From NCBI GenBank assembly GCA_017577565.1, contig PKRH01000131.1, forward strand, positions 1 to 8,735: a DNA stretch of 8,735 bases, given 5' to 3'. The position numbers and the translations under genes are program-made. Below, in pieces: positions 1 through 5,933 of the stretch. This stretch comes from Thermoanaerobacterales bacterium. GTDB taxonomy: Bacteria > Actinomycetota > Acidimicrobiia > Acidimicrobiales > JACDCH01. The notes below the pieces were generated by a model. It had not been told where the DNA came from and ran no database searches. It saw only the letters and a program-made list of their open reading frames with translations. How positions within the stretch are numbered: position 1 is the stretch's first letter; each line of letters begins with the position of its first letter.

Positions 1-675
1 GAACCGGACGATCCGGGCGAACGCCTTCGGCGTCACGCCCACCTCGGACCGGAAGCGCTCGCCCAGGTGCCGCCGGCTCCACCCCAGCTCGGCGGCGACC
101 GCGACCACCTGGACCTGCCCGCGGGCGGCCACCAGGCGGCGCCACAGCTCGGCCACCTCCGGCCGGACAGCCAGGGCGCCGTCGCCCACGTGCCGGCCCA
201 CCGCCCGGGCGAGCAGCTCGTCGAGGACGGCGAACCGCTCCCGCCACGCCGTCGCCGCCCACAGGCGGTCGAGCAGCTCCGGCCCCAGCGGGCCGAGCAG
301 GTCGACCAGCGGGACGAGCGTGTCGGTCAGCTCGGCCGCCGGCAGCCCGTAGATCGCCCGGGCGCCGAGCGGCGTCAGCGACAGCTGGATGCCGTGCTGG
401 CGCCCGTCGTGGTGGATGGCCACCGACCGGGTCTGCAGCCCGGTGCCCAGCGACCCGAACCGCTCGGCCCCGGCCACGGCCGGCTCGCCGTCGGCCACGT
501 CGGTCACCGCCAGCGGGGCGGACAGGCTGATCACCGCCGTCAGCCCCCGGTGGGGCAGCCCGAGGTGCACGCCGGCCGGGAAGCTGCTCAGCCGGAACCC
601 CACGTACGAGGAGACGAACGGGCGCAGCGGGGCCGCCGGTCGCCCGTGGACCTCGACCGCCCTGCGCTCGGACAC
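1..675 (-). CDS. AraC-type transcriptional regulator, C-terminus cut by window edge
   Basis: Probable cytoplasmic DNA-binding regulator. The minus frame is open from the left edge and reads 225 residues from GTG 675. Residues 186-225 form an AraC-type helix-turn-helix: GQVQVVAVAAELGWSRRHL followed by ERFRSEVGVTPKAFARIVRF, the usual first DNA-binding helix pair of actinobacterial AraC proteins. The second HTH should lie outside the window. The N-terminal part (SERRAVEVHGRP, then APLRPFVSSYVGFRL) resembles the sensing domain found in short actinobacterial AraC regulators (DUF6597-like, from memory). I chose GTG 675 because a TACCCT hexamer ends 8 nt upstream and no Shine-Dalgarno is visible; an in-frame GTG at 681 is the alternative. 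The gene is divergent from the SGNH hydrolase with about 75 bp between them, so control of that gene, of itself, or both is plausible but inferred. The ligand cannot be read from the sequence. Confidence 0.85.
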   Translation of the reverse strand, partial: MSERRAVEVHGRPAAPLRPFVSSYVGFRLSSFPAGVHLGLPHRGLTAVISLSAPLAVTDVADGEPAVAGAERFGSLGTGLQTRSVAIHHDGRQHGIQLSLTPLGARAIYGLPAAELTDTLVPLVDLLGPLGPELLDRLWAATAWRERFAVLDELLARAVGRHVGDGALAVRPEVAELWRRLVAARGQVQVVAVAAELGWSRRHLGERFRSEVGVTPKAFARIVRF

Positions 676-683
676 GTCCACCC

Positions 684-689
684 AGGGTA
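684..689 (-). promoter_or_regulatory. Candidate -10 box of the AraC-type gene (leaderless)
   Basis: The minus strand reads TACCCT, matching TAnnnT, then 8 nt, then GTG 675. This spacing would put the transcription start at or next to the start codon, giving a leaderless mRNA. No convincing -35 box is seen. The same geometry recurs at 3734-3748. Confidence 0.45.
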
Positions 690-732
690 CGGCCGGGCCC
701 GCCCCGGGCCGGTGCCGTTTCCGCCCGCCGGC

Positions 733-742
733 CCCGATCGGG
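733..742. promoter_or_regulatory. Perfect palindrome overlapping the SGNH-gene ribosome binding site
   Basis: CCCGATCGGG is a perfect 10-bp palindrome whose right end forms the first two bases of the Shine-Dalgarno sequence of the downstream gene. It lies in the short divergent intergenic region of the AraC/SGNH pair, so it could be an operator half or affect access to the ribosome site. A 10-bp GC-rich palindrome can also occur by chance. Confidence 0.2.
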
Positions 743-747
743 AGGAG
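741..747 (+). promoter_or_regulatory. Ribosome binding site of the SGNH hydrolase
   Basis: GGAGGAG lies 2 nt before GTG 750. It is a strong anti-16S match although the spacing is short, and it supports GTG 750 as the start codon. Confidence 0.6.
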
Positions 748-749
748 CC

Positions 750-1535
750 GTGACCGACGACGCCCGCACCACCGACCCCGCCGCCCCGACGGGCAGTCCG
801 GACCACGGCGGCACCGCCACGCTCCGGGTCTCGTGCCTGGGCGACAGCATCACCCGGGGCCAGCTCGGCGCCGACCACCTCGACCTGCTCCGCCGCCGGC
901 ACGCACCCGGTCGCCTCCGCCTCCGGCGCTTCGCCGCCAACGGCGACCTGGCCTGGAACCTCCGCCAGCGCCTCGACGAGGTGATCGCCACCCCGGCCGA
1001 CGTGATCACCGTGCTCATCGGCACCAACGACGCCCGGGCCGCCGTCCCCGGCCACCCGGTCGACCGGGTGGTGAGGCGCAAGGGCCTGCCGACCCGCCCC
1101 TCGGCGGCCTGGTTCGAGGACAACCTCGCCGCGGTCGTCGAGCGGCTCCGGGCCGAGACCGACGCCCGGGTCGCCCTGCTGACCCTGCCCGTCCTCGGCC
1201 AGGACCTGGACGGGCCGGCCGCCGAGGCCTCGGCCAGCTACAGCCGCACCGTCGCCGGGGTGGCCGCCGCCCACGGCGTCGCCTGCCTCCCCCTCCACGA
1301 CCGGCAGGTCGACGAGCTGCGCCGGCTCGGCGCCCCGCCCGTCCCCTACGAGGAGGCGACCCCGGCCCGGATCATCGGCGACCTCCTCCGGCAGGCGGTG
1401 CTGCGGCGCAGCGTCGACGACATCGCCCGCCGGCGGGGTCTCGCCCTCACCGTCGACCACGTCCACCAGAACAGCCGGGGCGCCGGGCTGATCGCCGAGG
1501 TGATCGACGCCCACCTGTCGACACCGGCGCCCTGA
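750..1535 (+). CDS. SGNH/GDSL-family hydrolase (esterase/lipase type)
   Basis: A 261-residue serine hydrolase expected to cleave ester bonds in lipids, acylated sugars or similar small substrates; the substrate is unknown. All four SGNH blocks are visible: block I LGDSITRG with nucleophile Ser33; block II around NGDLAW with oxyanion Gly65; block III IGTND with Asn93; and block V DHVH with Asp236 and His239. The length is typical for a single-domain member. Residues 1-24 are Ala/Thr/Pro/Asp-rich and probably disordered, and no signal peptide or membrane segment is present, so the protein is probably cytoplasmic. The start is GTG 750 after GGAGGAG. It is divergent from an AraC-type regulator that may control it, and convergent with the ceramidase-family gene, from which it is separated by a long hairpin. 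Family assignment is secure; function beyond hydrolase is not. Confidence 0.92.
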   Translation: MTDDARTTDPAAPTGSPDHGGTATLRVSCLGDSITRGQLGADHLDLLRRRHAPGRLRLRRFAANGDLAWNLRQRLDEVIATPADVITVLIGTNDARAAVPGHPVDRVVRRKGLPTRPSAAWFEDNLAAVVERLRAETDARVALLTLPVLGQDLDGPAAEASASYSRTVAGVAAAHGVACLPLHDRQVDELRRLGAPPVPYEEATPARIIGDLLRQAVLRRSVDDIARRRGLALTVDHVHQNSRGAGLIAEVIDAHLSTPAP

Positions 1536-1547
1536 CCCGACCTCGGC

Positions 1548-1605
1548 CCCGGGCGGGTGGCTGCGCCGTCGGTTCGGCGGTCGCCGGCGCGCCACCCGTC
1601 CCGGG
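1548..1605. terminator. Long hairpin between convergent genes, probable bidirectional terminator
   Basis: CCCGGGCGGGTGGC (1548-1561) pairs with GCCACCCGTCCCGGG (1591-1605): 14 base pairs with one bulged T at 1599. The loop continues with GCGCCG (1563-1568) pairing to CGGCGC (1585-1590). The total is about 20 pairs around a 16-nt loop. It starts 12 nt after the hydrolase stop and ends 28 nt before the ceramidase stop on the other strand. No U-tract follows on either strand, which is common for terminator-like hairpins in high-GC actinobacteria. Confidence 0.65.
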
Positions 1606-1633
1606 CGCCGACCCACCCGGGCCCGCTCGACCG

Positions 1634-3634
1634 TCAGTCGAACGGCTCGCCGGCCAGCTCCGGCCGGCCCGACTGGGCCACCAGCACGAACCGGTGGCGG
1701 CGGCCGGCCCGGAACGCCGGGTCCCACCACCGCACCGCGTACCGGTGGCCCCGCTCGCCCGGCCCCAGGTGCACGACCTCGAGGTCACAGCCCTCGTCCA
1801 CCCGGCGGCCGTCGACCACCGCCGGCACCCACGGGCCGTCGGGGCCGTCGGCCATCTCCACCCGCACCAGCGGCTCGTGCCAGGCCAGGCCGCCGGGCGC
1901 CACGTCCCACCAGCGCTGCTCCCACACCGGGTCGGTCGTCGCGGTGGCGTCGGTGAAGGCCGCCGGCCCGTCCAGCGCCCGCTCGACGGCCGGGCCCGCG
2001 GCCGTCGGCAGGTGGGCCCGGTGGTGCAGGTCGAAGGCCCGCTCGGGCGCCGCGTCGCACACCAGCCCGTCCCGCACGGTCTGGGCGGCCAGCCGGGCGG
2101 CGTGGGCGGTGGCGAACGGCTGGGTCGCCGGGCCGTAGAGCGTGTGGCCGCCCTCGTAGCGCTGCTCGCCGTACTCCTCGGGCGTCGTGCAGTAGCCGGC
2201 GTACTCGTTGGCCACCGACGTCACCACCACCGACTCGACGCCGGCCCCCTGCACCCGCTCGCGCACCGCGGCCTCGATGCGCCGGCCGGTCTCGACGGTC
2301 AGCTCGAACGGCAGGCCGACCAGCACCGCCTCGCCGACCCGCACCACCTGCACCGGCAGCACCCGGGGGAAGCCCCGCAGCGGCAGGATCAGCCGCTGCA
2401 GCGGCCCGCCCAGGACCCGCTTGGCGCCGTGCGGGCCGGTGGCCCGGCGCCGGGGCATCCCGGGGCGGAACGGCGGCAGGCGGTGGATCACCGGCGTCTC
2501 GTTCTCGTAGGCGCCGGCGATCAGCGCGGCGCCGACCGCCGGCCGGCGGGGGAGCGTCACCCCGTCGACCCGGCGGCAGCGGTCGAGGTCGACCTCCCGC
2601 AGCCCGCAGGCCAGCTCGACCCGGTCGGTCAGCCGACCGTCCAGCGACGCGTACAGCTCGGCGGCCCGGGCGCCGATCGCCCGGCCGATCCGCCGGGCCT
2701 CCAGGTCGCCGGCCATGCCCGGGTGGATGGCCGGGGCCACGTCCGCGTGCGTGCCCTCCACCGCGCCGACCACCGGGCGGCGGCCGTGGCTGCGCTCGAC
2801 CCGCGCGCCCAGCTCGTCGGTCACGTAGGCCCACAGGTCGGCGTTGTAGGTGTCCGACCGCATCGGCACGCCGGTGCCGTGGACGGCGAAGACCACCATG
2901 GCGGCCAGCGGCTCGAACCCGCCGTCGTCCGCCCGGGCGTCGACCCGCAGCAGCCGCAGCCGGGGGTCGATCGCCAGGTACGCCCGCTGCCGACCCGTCC
3001 GGCGGTCGGTCACGTCGTGGTTGCGGACGTGGGCGGTCAGCGACCGGTTGCGGGTCAGGCCCCACACCTCGCACTCGCCCCAGGCCAGCGCCGCCGGCCG
3101 GCGCTGGGCCGCCGCCTCGGCCACCCCGTGGGCGATGCGGCTGGCCAGGAGCTGCGCCCAGCCGGCGTCGAAGCCCGGGGCGTTGGACGCGAACCGGTTG
3201 TAGAAGTCGGTGCCCAGGAACTGGCCCGGCCCGCCGTGGGTGTGCGTCGCCCCGACGTAGACGCCGGCGGGCGGCACGTCGGTCGTGGCCGCCACCGCCC
3301 GGGCCACGAGGCGCTGCAGGATCGACGACCCGCCGAGCAGGTCGCACTGCACCAGCGCCAGCGAGCCCGTGCCCGCCCGCAGGTGCAGGACCCGGGCCCG
3401 CAGCCGGGTGCGGACGCCGGTGCCGGTGCGGGCGTTGCGCGAGTAGCCCGCCTTGGGCAGGCCCGGCGGCGGCGTGATGTCGACCTCGACGGCGCCGGCC
3501 AGCAGCCCCTCCACCGGCGCGGGCGCCGGCGGCCCGCCCTCCGGCAGCGCCAGGGTGAACCGCGCCCGCCGGGGCCCGGCGGCCGCCACGGCCAGCAGCG
3601 GGCTGTCGCTGTCGATGTCCCACCCGTCGCTCAC
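1634..3634 (-). CDS. Neutral/alkaline ceramidase-family protein lacking the catalytic Ser
   Basis: At 666 residues this matches the length of bacterial neutral ceramidases, zinc enzymes that cleave the N-acyl bond of ceramide. Family signatures in order: VEVDITPPPG (49-58); GATHTHGGPG (128-137) with zinc-type His131 and His133; FAVHG with His252; LPFELTVETGRRI with Glu444; NEYAGY (476-481), then TTPEEY and QRYEGGHTLYGP, the zinc-Tyr region; and a C-terminal beta domain from about 580. The family motif GDxSPN, which carries the nucleophile Ser, reads ADVAPA here (297-302), so the Ser position is Ala300 (codon 2737-2735, GCC). There is no signal peptide, unlike secreted family members. Ser loss makes ordinary ceramidase activity doubtful; a different amidase/hydrolase role or a non-catalytic role is possible. 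The start is GTG 3634, with AGGGAGGG 6 nt upstream. The gene is divergent from the membrane-protein gene. Confidence 0.9.
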   Translation of the reverse strand: MSDGWDIDSDSPLLAVAAAGPRRARFTLALPEGGPPAPAPVEGLLAGAVEVDITPPPGLPKAGYSRNARTGTGVRTRLRARVLHLRAGTGSLALVQCDLLGGSSILQRLVARAVAATTDVPPAGVYVGATHTHGGPGQFLGTDFYNRFASNAPGFDAGWAQLLASRIAHGVAEAAAQRRPAALAWGECEVWGLTRNRSLTAHVRNHDVTDRRTGRQRAYLAIDPRLRLLRVDARADDGGFEPLAAMVVFAVHGTGVPMRSDTYNADLWAYVTDELGARVERSHGRRPVVGAVEGTHADVAPAIHPGMAGDLEARRIGRAIGARAAELYASLDGRLTDRVELACGLREVDLDRCRRVDGVTLPRRPAVGAALIAGAYENETPVIHRLPPFRPGMPRRRATGPHGAKRVLGGPLQRLILPLRGFPRVLPVQVVRVGEAVLVGLPFELTVETGRRIEAAVRERVQGAGVESVVVTSVANEYAGYCTTPEEYGEQRYEGGHTLYGPATQPFATAHAARLAAQTVRDGLVCDAAPERAFDLHHRAHLPTAAGPAVERALDGPAAFTDATATTDPVWEQRWWDVAPGGLAWHEPLVRVEMADGPDGPWVPAVVDGRRVDEGCDLEVVHLGPGERGHRYAVRWWDPAFRAGRRHRFVLVAQSGRPELAGEPFD

Positions 3635-3640
3635 GGTCGG

Positions 3641-3648
3641 CCCTCCCT
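3641..3648 (-). promoter_or_regulatory. Ribosome binding site of the ceramidase-family gene
   Basis: The minus strand reads AGGGAGGG followed by CCGACC and GTG 3634. This fixes the start codon, and shows that this gene, unlike some of its neighbours, is leadered. Confidence 0.65.
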
Positions 3649-3733
3649 GTGGTCCCGGCGCACCGGCCTACCACGCCGCGCCCGCGACCCGTCACACCGG
3701 GAGGTGAGGTCGCCGTCGCGGTGCCCGCCGCTC

Positions 3734-3739
3734 TACCGT
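3734..3739 (+). promoter_or_regulatory. Candidate -10 box of the membrane-protein gene (leaderless)
   Basis: TACCGT, then 8 nt (TGGCACCC), then GTG 3748. This is the same hexamer class and spacing as at 684-689, and supports GTG 3748 over the in-frame GTG at 3649. No clear -35 box or Shine-Dalgarno is seen. Confidence 0.5.
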
Positions 3740-3747
3740 TGGCACCC

Positions 3748-4611
3748 GTGCCGGACAAGCGCCAACAGTCGAAGCAGCGTCGAGCCGCCCGCAACCGGGC
3801 CCGCCGCGAGGCGCTCGCCGCCCGCCGGGAGGCCGCCCGGCGCGAGGCTGCGGCCGCCCGGGCGGAGGCGGCGTCCCGGTCGTCCGGCGGGTCGAACCCC
3901 GGCACGTCGGGGGCCACCGGCCCAACGCCCACCGGGCCCACCGGGCTCCTGCGCAACCCGAGCCCCGGCCACCGGGCGATCCTCGTCTCGGTCGCCCTGG
4001 CCGTGGTGGCGGCCGTCTACCTGCTCTTCTACCGGGTGCCGGTCGACGACCGGGGCGAGCCGTGGCCGGCCGTGTTCCAAGGCGTTGCCAAGATGGCCCG
4101 CGAGCGGCTCACCGGCGCCCCCGCCGGCGACGAGACGACGTCGCTGCTCGACGCCAGCGGGCCGGCCCTGCTCGCCGTCCTGGCGCTGCCGATCTTCGTG
4201 ACCCTGTTCTCGGTCTGGGCCAGCACCCGCACCGAGCGGGCCCGCCTGCTCACCTTCGCCATGCTGGCCATGGCCGCCGCCGTCATCCTCACCGGCGGCA
4301 TCGGCATCTTCTTCTTCCCGGCGCTCATCGCCCTGGCCGTCGGCGGCTTCCGGGCCCGCCGGGCCGACCTGCCGGCCCGCATGGCCGAGCGGGCCACCCG
4401 GGCCCGGCGCGGCCGCGACGGGGACGTCATCGACGTCGACGCCGAGGAGGTCGACGCCGGCGAGGACGTCCAGGACGCCGTCGAGGACGACGACGACATC
4501 GAGGACGTCCCCGAGGACGACCCGCTCGCCGAGCTCGAGGCCGAGCTGGCGGCCGAGGAGGCCGCCGACGGCGAGGACGAGGACGGCGAGGGCCGGCGCA
4601 AGCGGCGGTGA
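3748..4611 (+). CDS. Unrecognised multi-pass membrane protein, basic head and acidic tail
   Basis: I do not recognise this 287-residue protein. Residues 1-42 are Arg/Ala/Glu-rich (KQRRAARNRARREALAARRE) and would form a strongly basic helix or coiled coil. Residues 43-75 are a Ser/Gly/Thr/Pro linker. Hydrophobic segments are at about 77-95 (ILVSVALAVVAAVYLLFY), 138-157 and 168-201; the last is long enough for two close passes with GGIGIFFFPAL at the turn. Residues 224-282 are extremely acidic, with runs such as EDDDDIEDVPEDDP, and the protein ends GRRKRR. GTG 3748 was chosen because TACCGT lies 8 nt upstream; extension to GTG 3649 adds 33 residues that do not look coding. Its stop overlaps the acylphosphatase start by 4 nt, so the two are probably one operon. 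The basic head could contact nucleic acid or lipid headgroups and the acidic tail a basic partner; both ideas are inference. Confidence 0.8.
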   Translation: MPDKRQQSKQRRAARNRARREALAARREAARREAAAARAEAASRSSGGSNPGTSGATGPTPTGPTGLLRNPSPGHRAILVSVALAVVAAVYLLFYRVPVDDRGEPWPAVFQGVAKMARERLTGAPAGDETTSLLDASGPALLAVLALPIFVTLFSVWASTRTERARLLTFAMLAMAAAVILTGGIGIFFFPALIALAVGGFRARRADLPARMAERATRARRGRDGDVIDVDAEEVDAGEDVQDAVEDDDDIEDVPEDDPLAELEAELAAEEAADGEDEDGEGRRKRR

Positions 4612-4910
4612 GCGGCGCGAGCGGCGCACCCGCGCCCGGCCCCGTGCGGGTCCGGGCCACCGTGTCGGGCCGCGTCCAGGGCGTCGGCTACCGGGCGGCC
4701 TGCGCCCGCGAGGCCCAGCGCCTCGGCGTGGCCGGCTGGGTCCGCAACCTGCCCGACGGCCGGGTCGAGATCGAGGTCGAGGGCGACCGCGACGCCGTCG
4801 AGGCCCTGCTGGCCTGGGCCCGGCGGGGCCCCGCCTTCGCCCGGGTCACCGAGGTGACGGTCACCGACGTGCCGCCGACCGGCGCCGGCGGCTTCCGCAT
4901 CACCTACTGA
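4608..4910 (+). CDS. acyP: Acylphosphatase
   Basis: A 100-residue cytosolic enzyme that hydrolyses carboxyl-phosphate bonds such as that of acetyl phosphate or 1,3-bisphosphoglycerate. The family signature GRVQGVGYR (21-29) holds the phosphate loop and catalytic Arg29, and GWVRNLPDGRVEIEVEG (43-59) holds catalytic Asn47. The C-terminus GGFRITY matches the last strand, which in the family commonly ends near FxxxY. Phe is replaced by Tyr28 in GVGYR, a usual bacterial variant. A 12-residue Gly/Ala/Pro-rich head precedes the fold. The start GTG 4608 overlaps the upstream TGA (GTGA), indicating translational coupling to the membrane-protein gene; no good Shine-Dalgarno lies at normal spacing. Convergent with the PEBP lipoprotein gene, with 64 bp between stops. 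Confidence 0.93.
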   Translation: MSGASGAPAPGPVRVRATVSGRVQGVGYRAACAREAQRLGVAGWVRNLPDGRVEIEVEGDRDAVEALLAWARRGPAFARVTEVTVTDVPPTGAGGFRITY

Positions 4911-4974
4911 CCCACCGCCGGCGCGGCGCCGACCACGACCCGGTCTGCCCGCCGGGGCGGCGGCCGGTCGGGGC

Positions 4975-5607
4975 TCAGCCCGGCGCCGCCGCCCAGCCGC
5001 TGAGGACGGCCGACATCACCGCCGGGGTCGACTCCACCTGCGCCGCCGCCTCCGACCCCGGCTGGCCCGGGGCCACCCCGGAGGGCTGGGCCAGCGCGTA
5101 GACCCGCACCTCGTAGGTGTGCGCGCCGACCTCGGGGCACGGCCCCGACCACCCGAGGCCACCGAGGTCGTTGGTCGCCTCGACCGCGCCCGGCGGCACC
5201 GCCCCCTGCTCCAGGCCCGTCGCGCCGGGCGGCAGGCCGGCCACGACCCAGTGGACGAGGCCGCCGGCGTCGACGTCCCGCACGACGACCGCCAGCTCGA
5301 CGGTCGTCTCCGGCGGCGGGGTCCAGGTCAGCGGCGGCGAGACGTCGAGCCCCCGGCAGGTGTGGTCGATCCCGATCTCCCCGCCCTGGGGGATCGCCGG
5401 GCTGGACAGCACCATCTGGTCGGGGAGCGCGGTCGTCGACGGCGCCGGCACCGTCGTCGAGGTCGTCTGGTCGGGGGAGGGGGGCCGCAGCTCCCGCCCG
5501 TCGTCGCCGCAGCCGGCGCCCAGCAGGGCCACGGCGGCGAGGGCCGACGCGAGCCGGCCCACCAGCGCCCGGCGGCCCGGTCCGGCGGTCGGTGCGTCAC
5601 CCGGCAT
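4975..5607 (-). CDS. Predicted lipoprotein of the PEBP (YbhB/YbcL) family
   Basis: A 210-residue phosphatidylethanolamine-binding-protein-like protein, probably anchored to the outer face of the membrane. Residues 12-32 form a signal peptide (GRRALVGRLASALAAVALLG) with lipobox GAGC and lipidated Cys33, then a Thr/Ser/Pro linker (44-62). The PEBP domain runs 65-205: SPAIPQGGEIGIDHTC; the SPPLTW ligand-pocket motif (90-95); VVRDVDAGGLVHWVV (108-122), the family DPDAP...HW block with both Pro replaced; and GWSGPCPEVGAHTYEVRVYAL (152-172) with His163 and Tyr165. The family binds small anionic ligands; bacterial roles are poorly defined. ATG 5607 was chosen because it precedes a compact signal peptide. 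The frame stays open upstream but looks non-coding, although GTG 5715 is in frame. The nearest purine-rich tract (5628-5635) is about 20 nt away, so initiation is unclear. Confidence 0.85.
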   Translation of the reverse strand: MPGDAPTAGPGRRALVGRLASALAAVALLGAGCGDDGRELRPPSPDQTTSTTVPAPSTTALPDQMVLSSPAIPQGGEIGIDHTCRGLDVSPPLTWTPPPETTVELAVVVRDVDAGGLVHWVVAGLPPGATGLEQGAVPPGAVEATNDLGGLGWSGPCPEVGAHTYEVRVYALAQPSGVAPGQPGSEAAAQVESTPAVMSAVLSGWAAAPG

Positions 5608-5718
5608 GGTCGCAGTGGTGCAGGTCGCCTCCCCCGTCGACGGCGTCGGCGGCGCCGACGCCCCGCGCCCCGGCCCCCAGCGGCGGTCGCGGTGTGGTCG
5701 GGCCCGGGCGTCCACGGC

Positions 5719-5724
5719 AGGATA
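5719..5724 (-). promoter_or_regulatory. Candidate -10 box for the PEBP lipoprotein gene
   Basis: The minus strand reads TATCCT. With a start about 7 nt downstream the mRNA would carry a leader of roughly 100 nt before ATG 5607. There is no good -35; an inverted repeat (5727-5751) covers the spacer and -35 position. Confidence 0.4.
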
Positions 5725-5726
5725 GG

Positions 5727-5751
5727 CGACCGGCCGCACCGGCCCCGGTCG
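5727..5751. promoter_or_regulatory. Inverted repeat next to the PEBP -10 box, candidate operator
   Basis: CGACCGG (5727-5733) and CCGGTCG (5745-5751) are perfect 7-nt arms around an 11-nt centre. Inside it ACCGGCC occurs twice (5729-5735 and 5738-5744). It overlaps the spacer and -35 position of the minus-strand promoter, where a repressor site would be effective. GC-rich repeats of this size can be chance. Confidence 0.3.
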
Positions 5752-5933
5752 GGTGTCCGCCGGTCCGGGCCGCCGGCCACCGCCCCGGGAGGGGCCGCGG
5801 TGGGCGTGCCGCAGGGCGGTGGCGGTGCTCGTGCCGCCGACCCCGCTGTTGCAGACTGTCGGCACCCTGGAGCGCGGCGCCGTCGACCGGGTTCTGCGAC
5901 CAGGTCACCGATCCGAACTGCCGCCAGGTCCCG

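Larger units (their letters stand above)
5608..5933. other. 326-nt divergent intergenic region between PEBP and transporter genes
   Basis: No gene is supported here. Frames on both strands are open by GC bias only. The region holds a -10-like hexamer for the minus gene and an inverted repeat next to it (both listed). Towards the transporter start I see no TAnnnT box at 8 nt spacing, no strong Shine-Dalgarno (only AGG 5926-5928, 5 nt before the ATG), and no fold recognisable as a magnesium-sensing riboswitch. Confidence 0.5.

Noticed and set aside
588..1730. A 380-codon minus-strand frame opposite the SGNH hydrolase
   Set aside because: It is complementary to a frame with complete catalytic motifs and has a repetitive Val/Gly/Ala composition typical of antisense frames.
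1785..3956. A 723-codon minus-strand frame
   Set aside because: It is an alternate frame over the ceramidase gene with low-complexity Gly/Arg/Ala/Pro sequence and no motif; the frame at 1634-3634 carries all family signatures.
389..4201. A 1270-codon plus-strand open frame
   Set aside because: It is antisense to the ceramidase-family gene, also overlaps the SGNH gene in another frame, and has Arg/Pro/Gly-rich composition without domains. GC bias removes stops from shadow frames.
4911..4974. Possible terminator between the acylphosphatase and PEBP stops
   Set aside because: Only a 6-bp pairing (4929-4934 with 4966-4971) and a 4-bp stem are visible, which is not above expectation for this GC content.
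5850..5933. Possible structured RNA or tRNA-like segment before the transporter gene
   Set aside because: A GGGTTC-like T-loop resemblance is present but no acceptor or anticodon stem can be drawn, and no riboswitch core is recognised.
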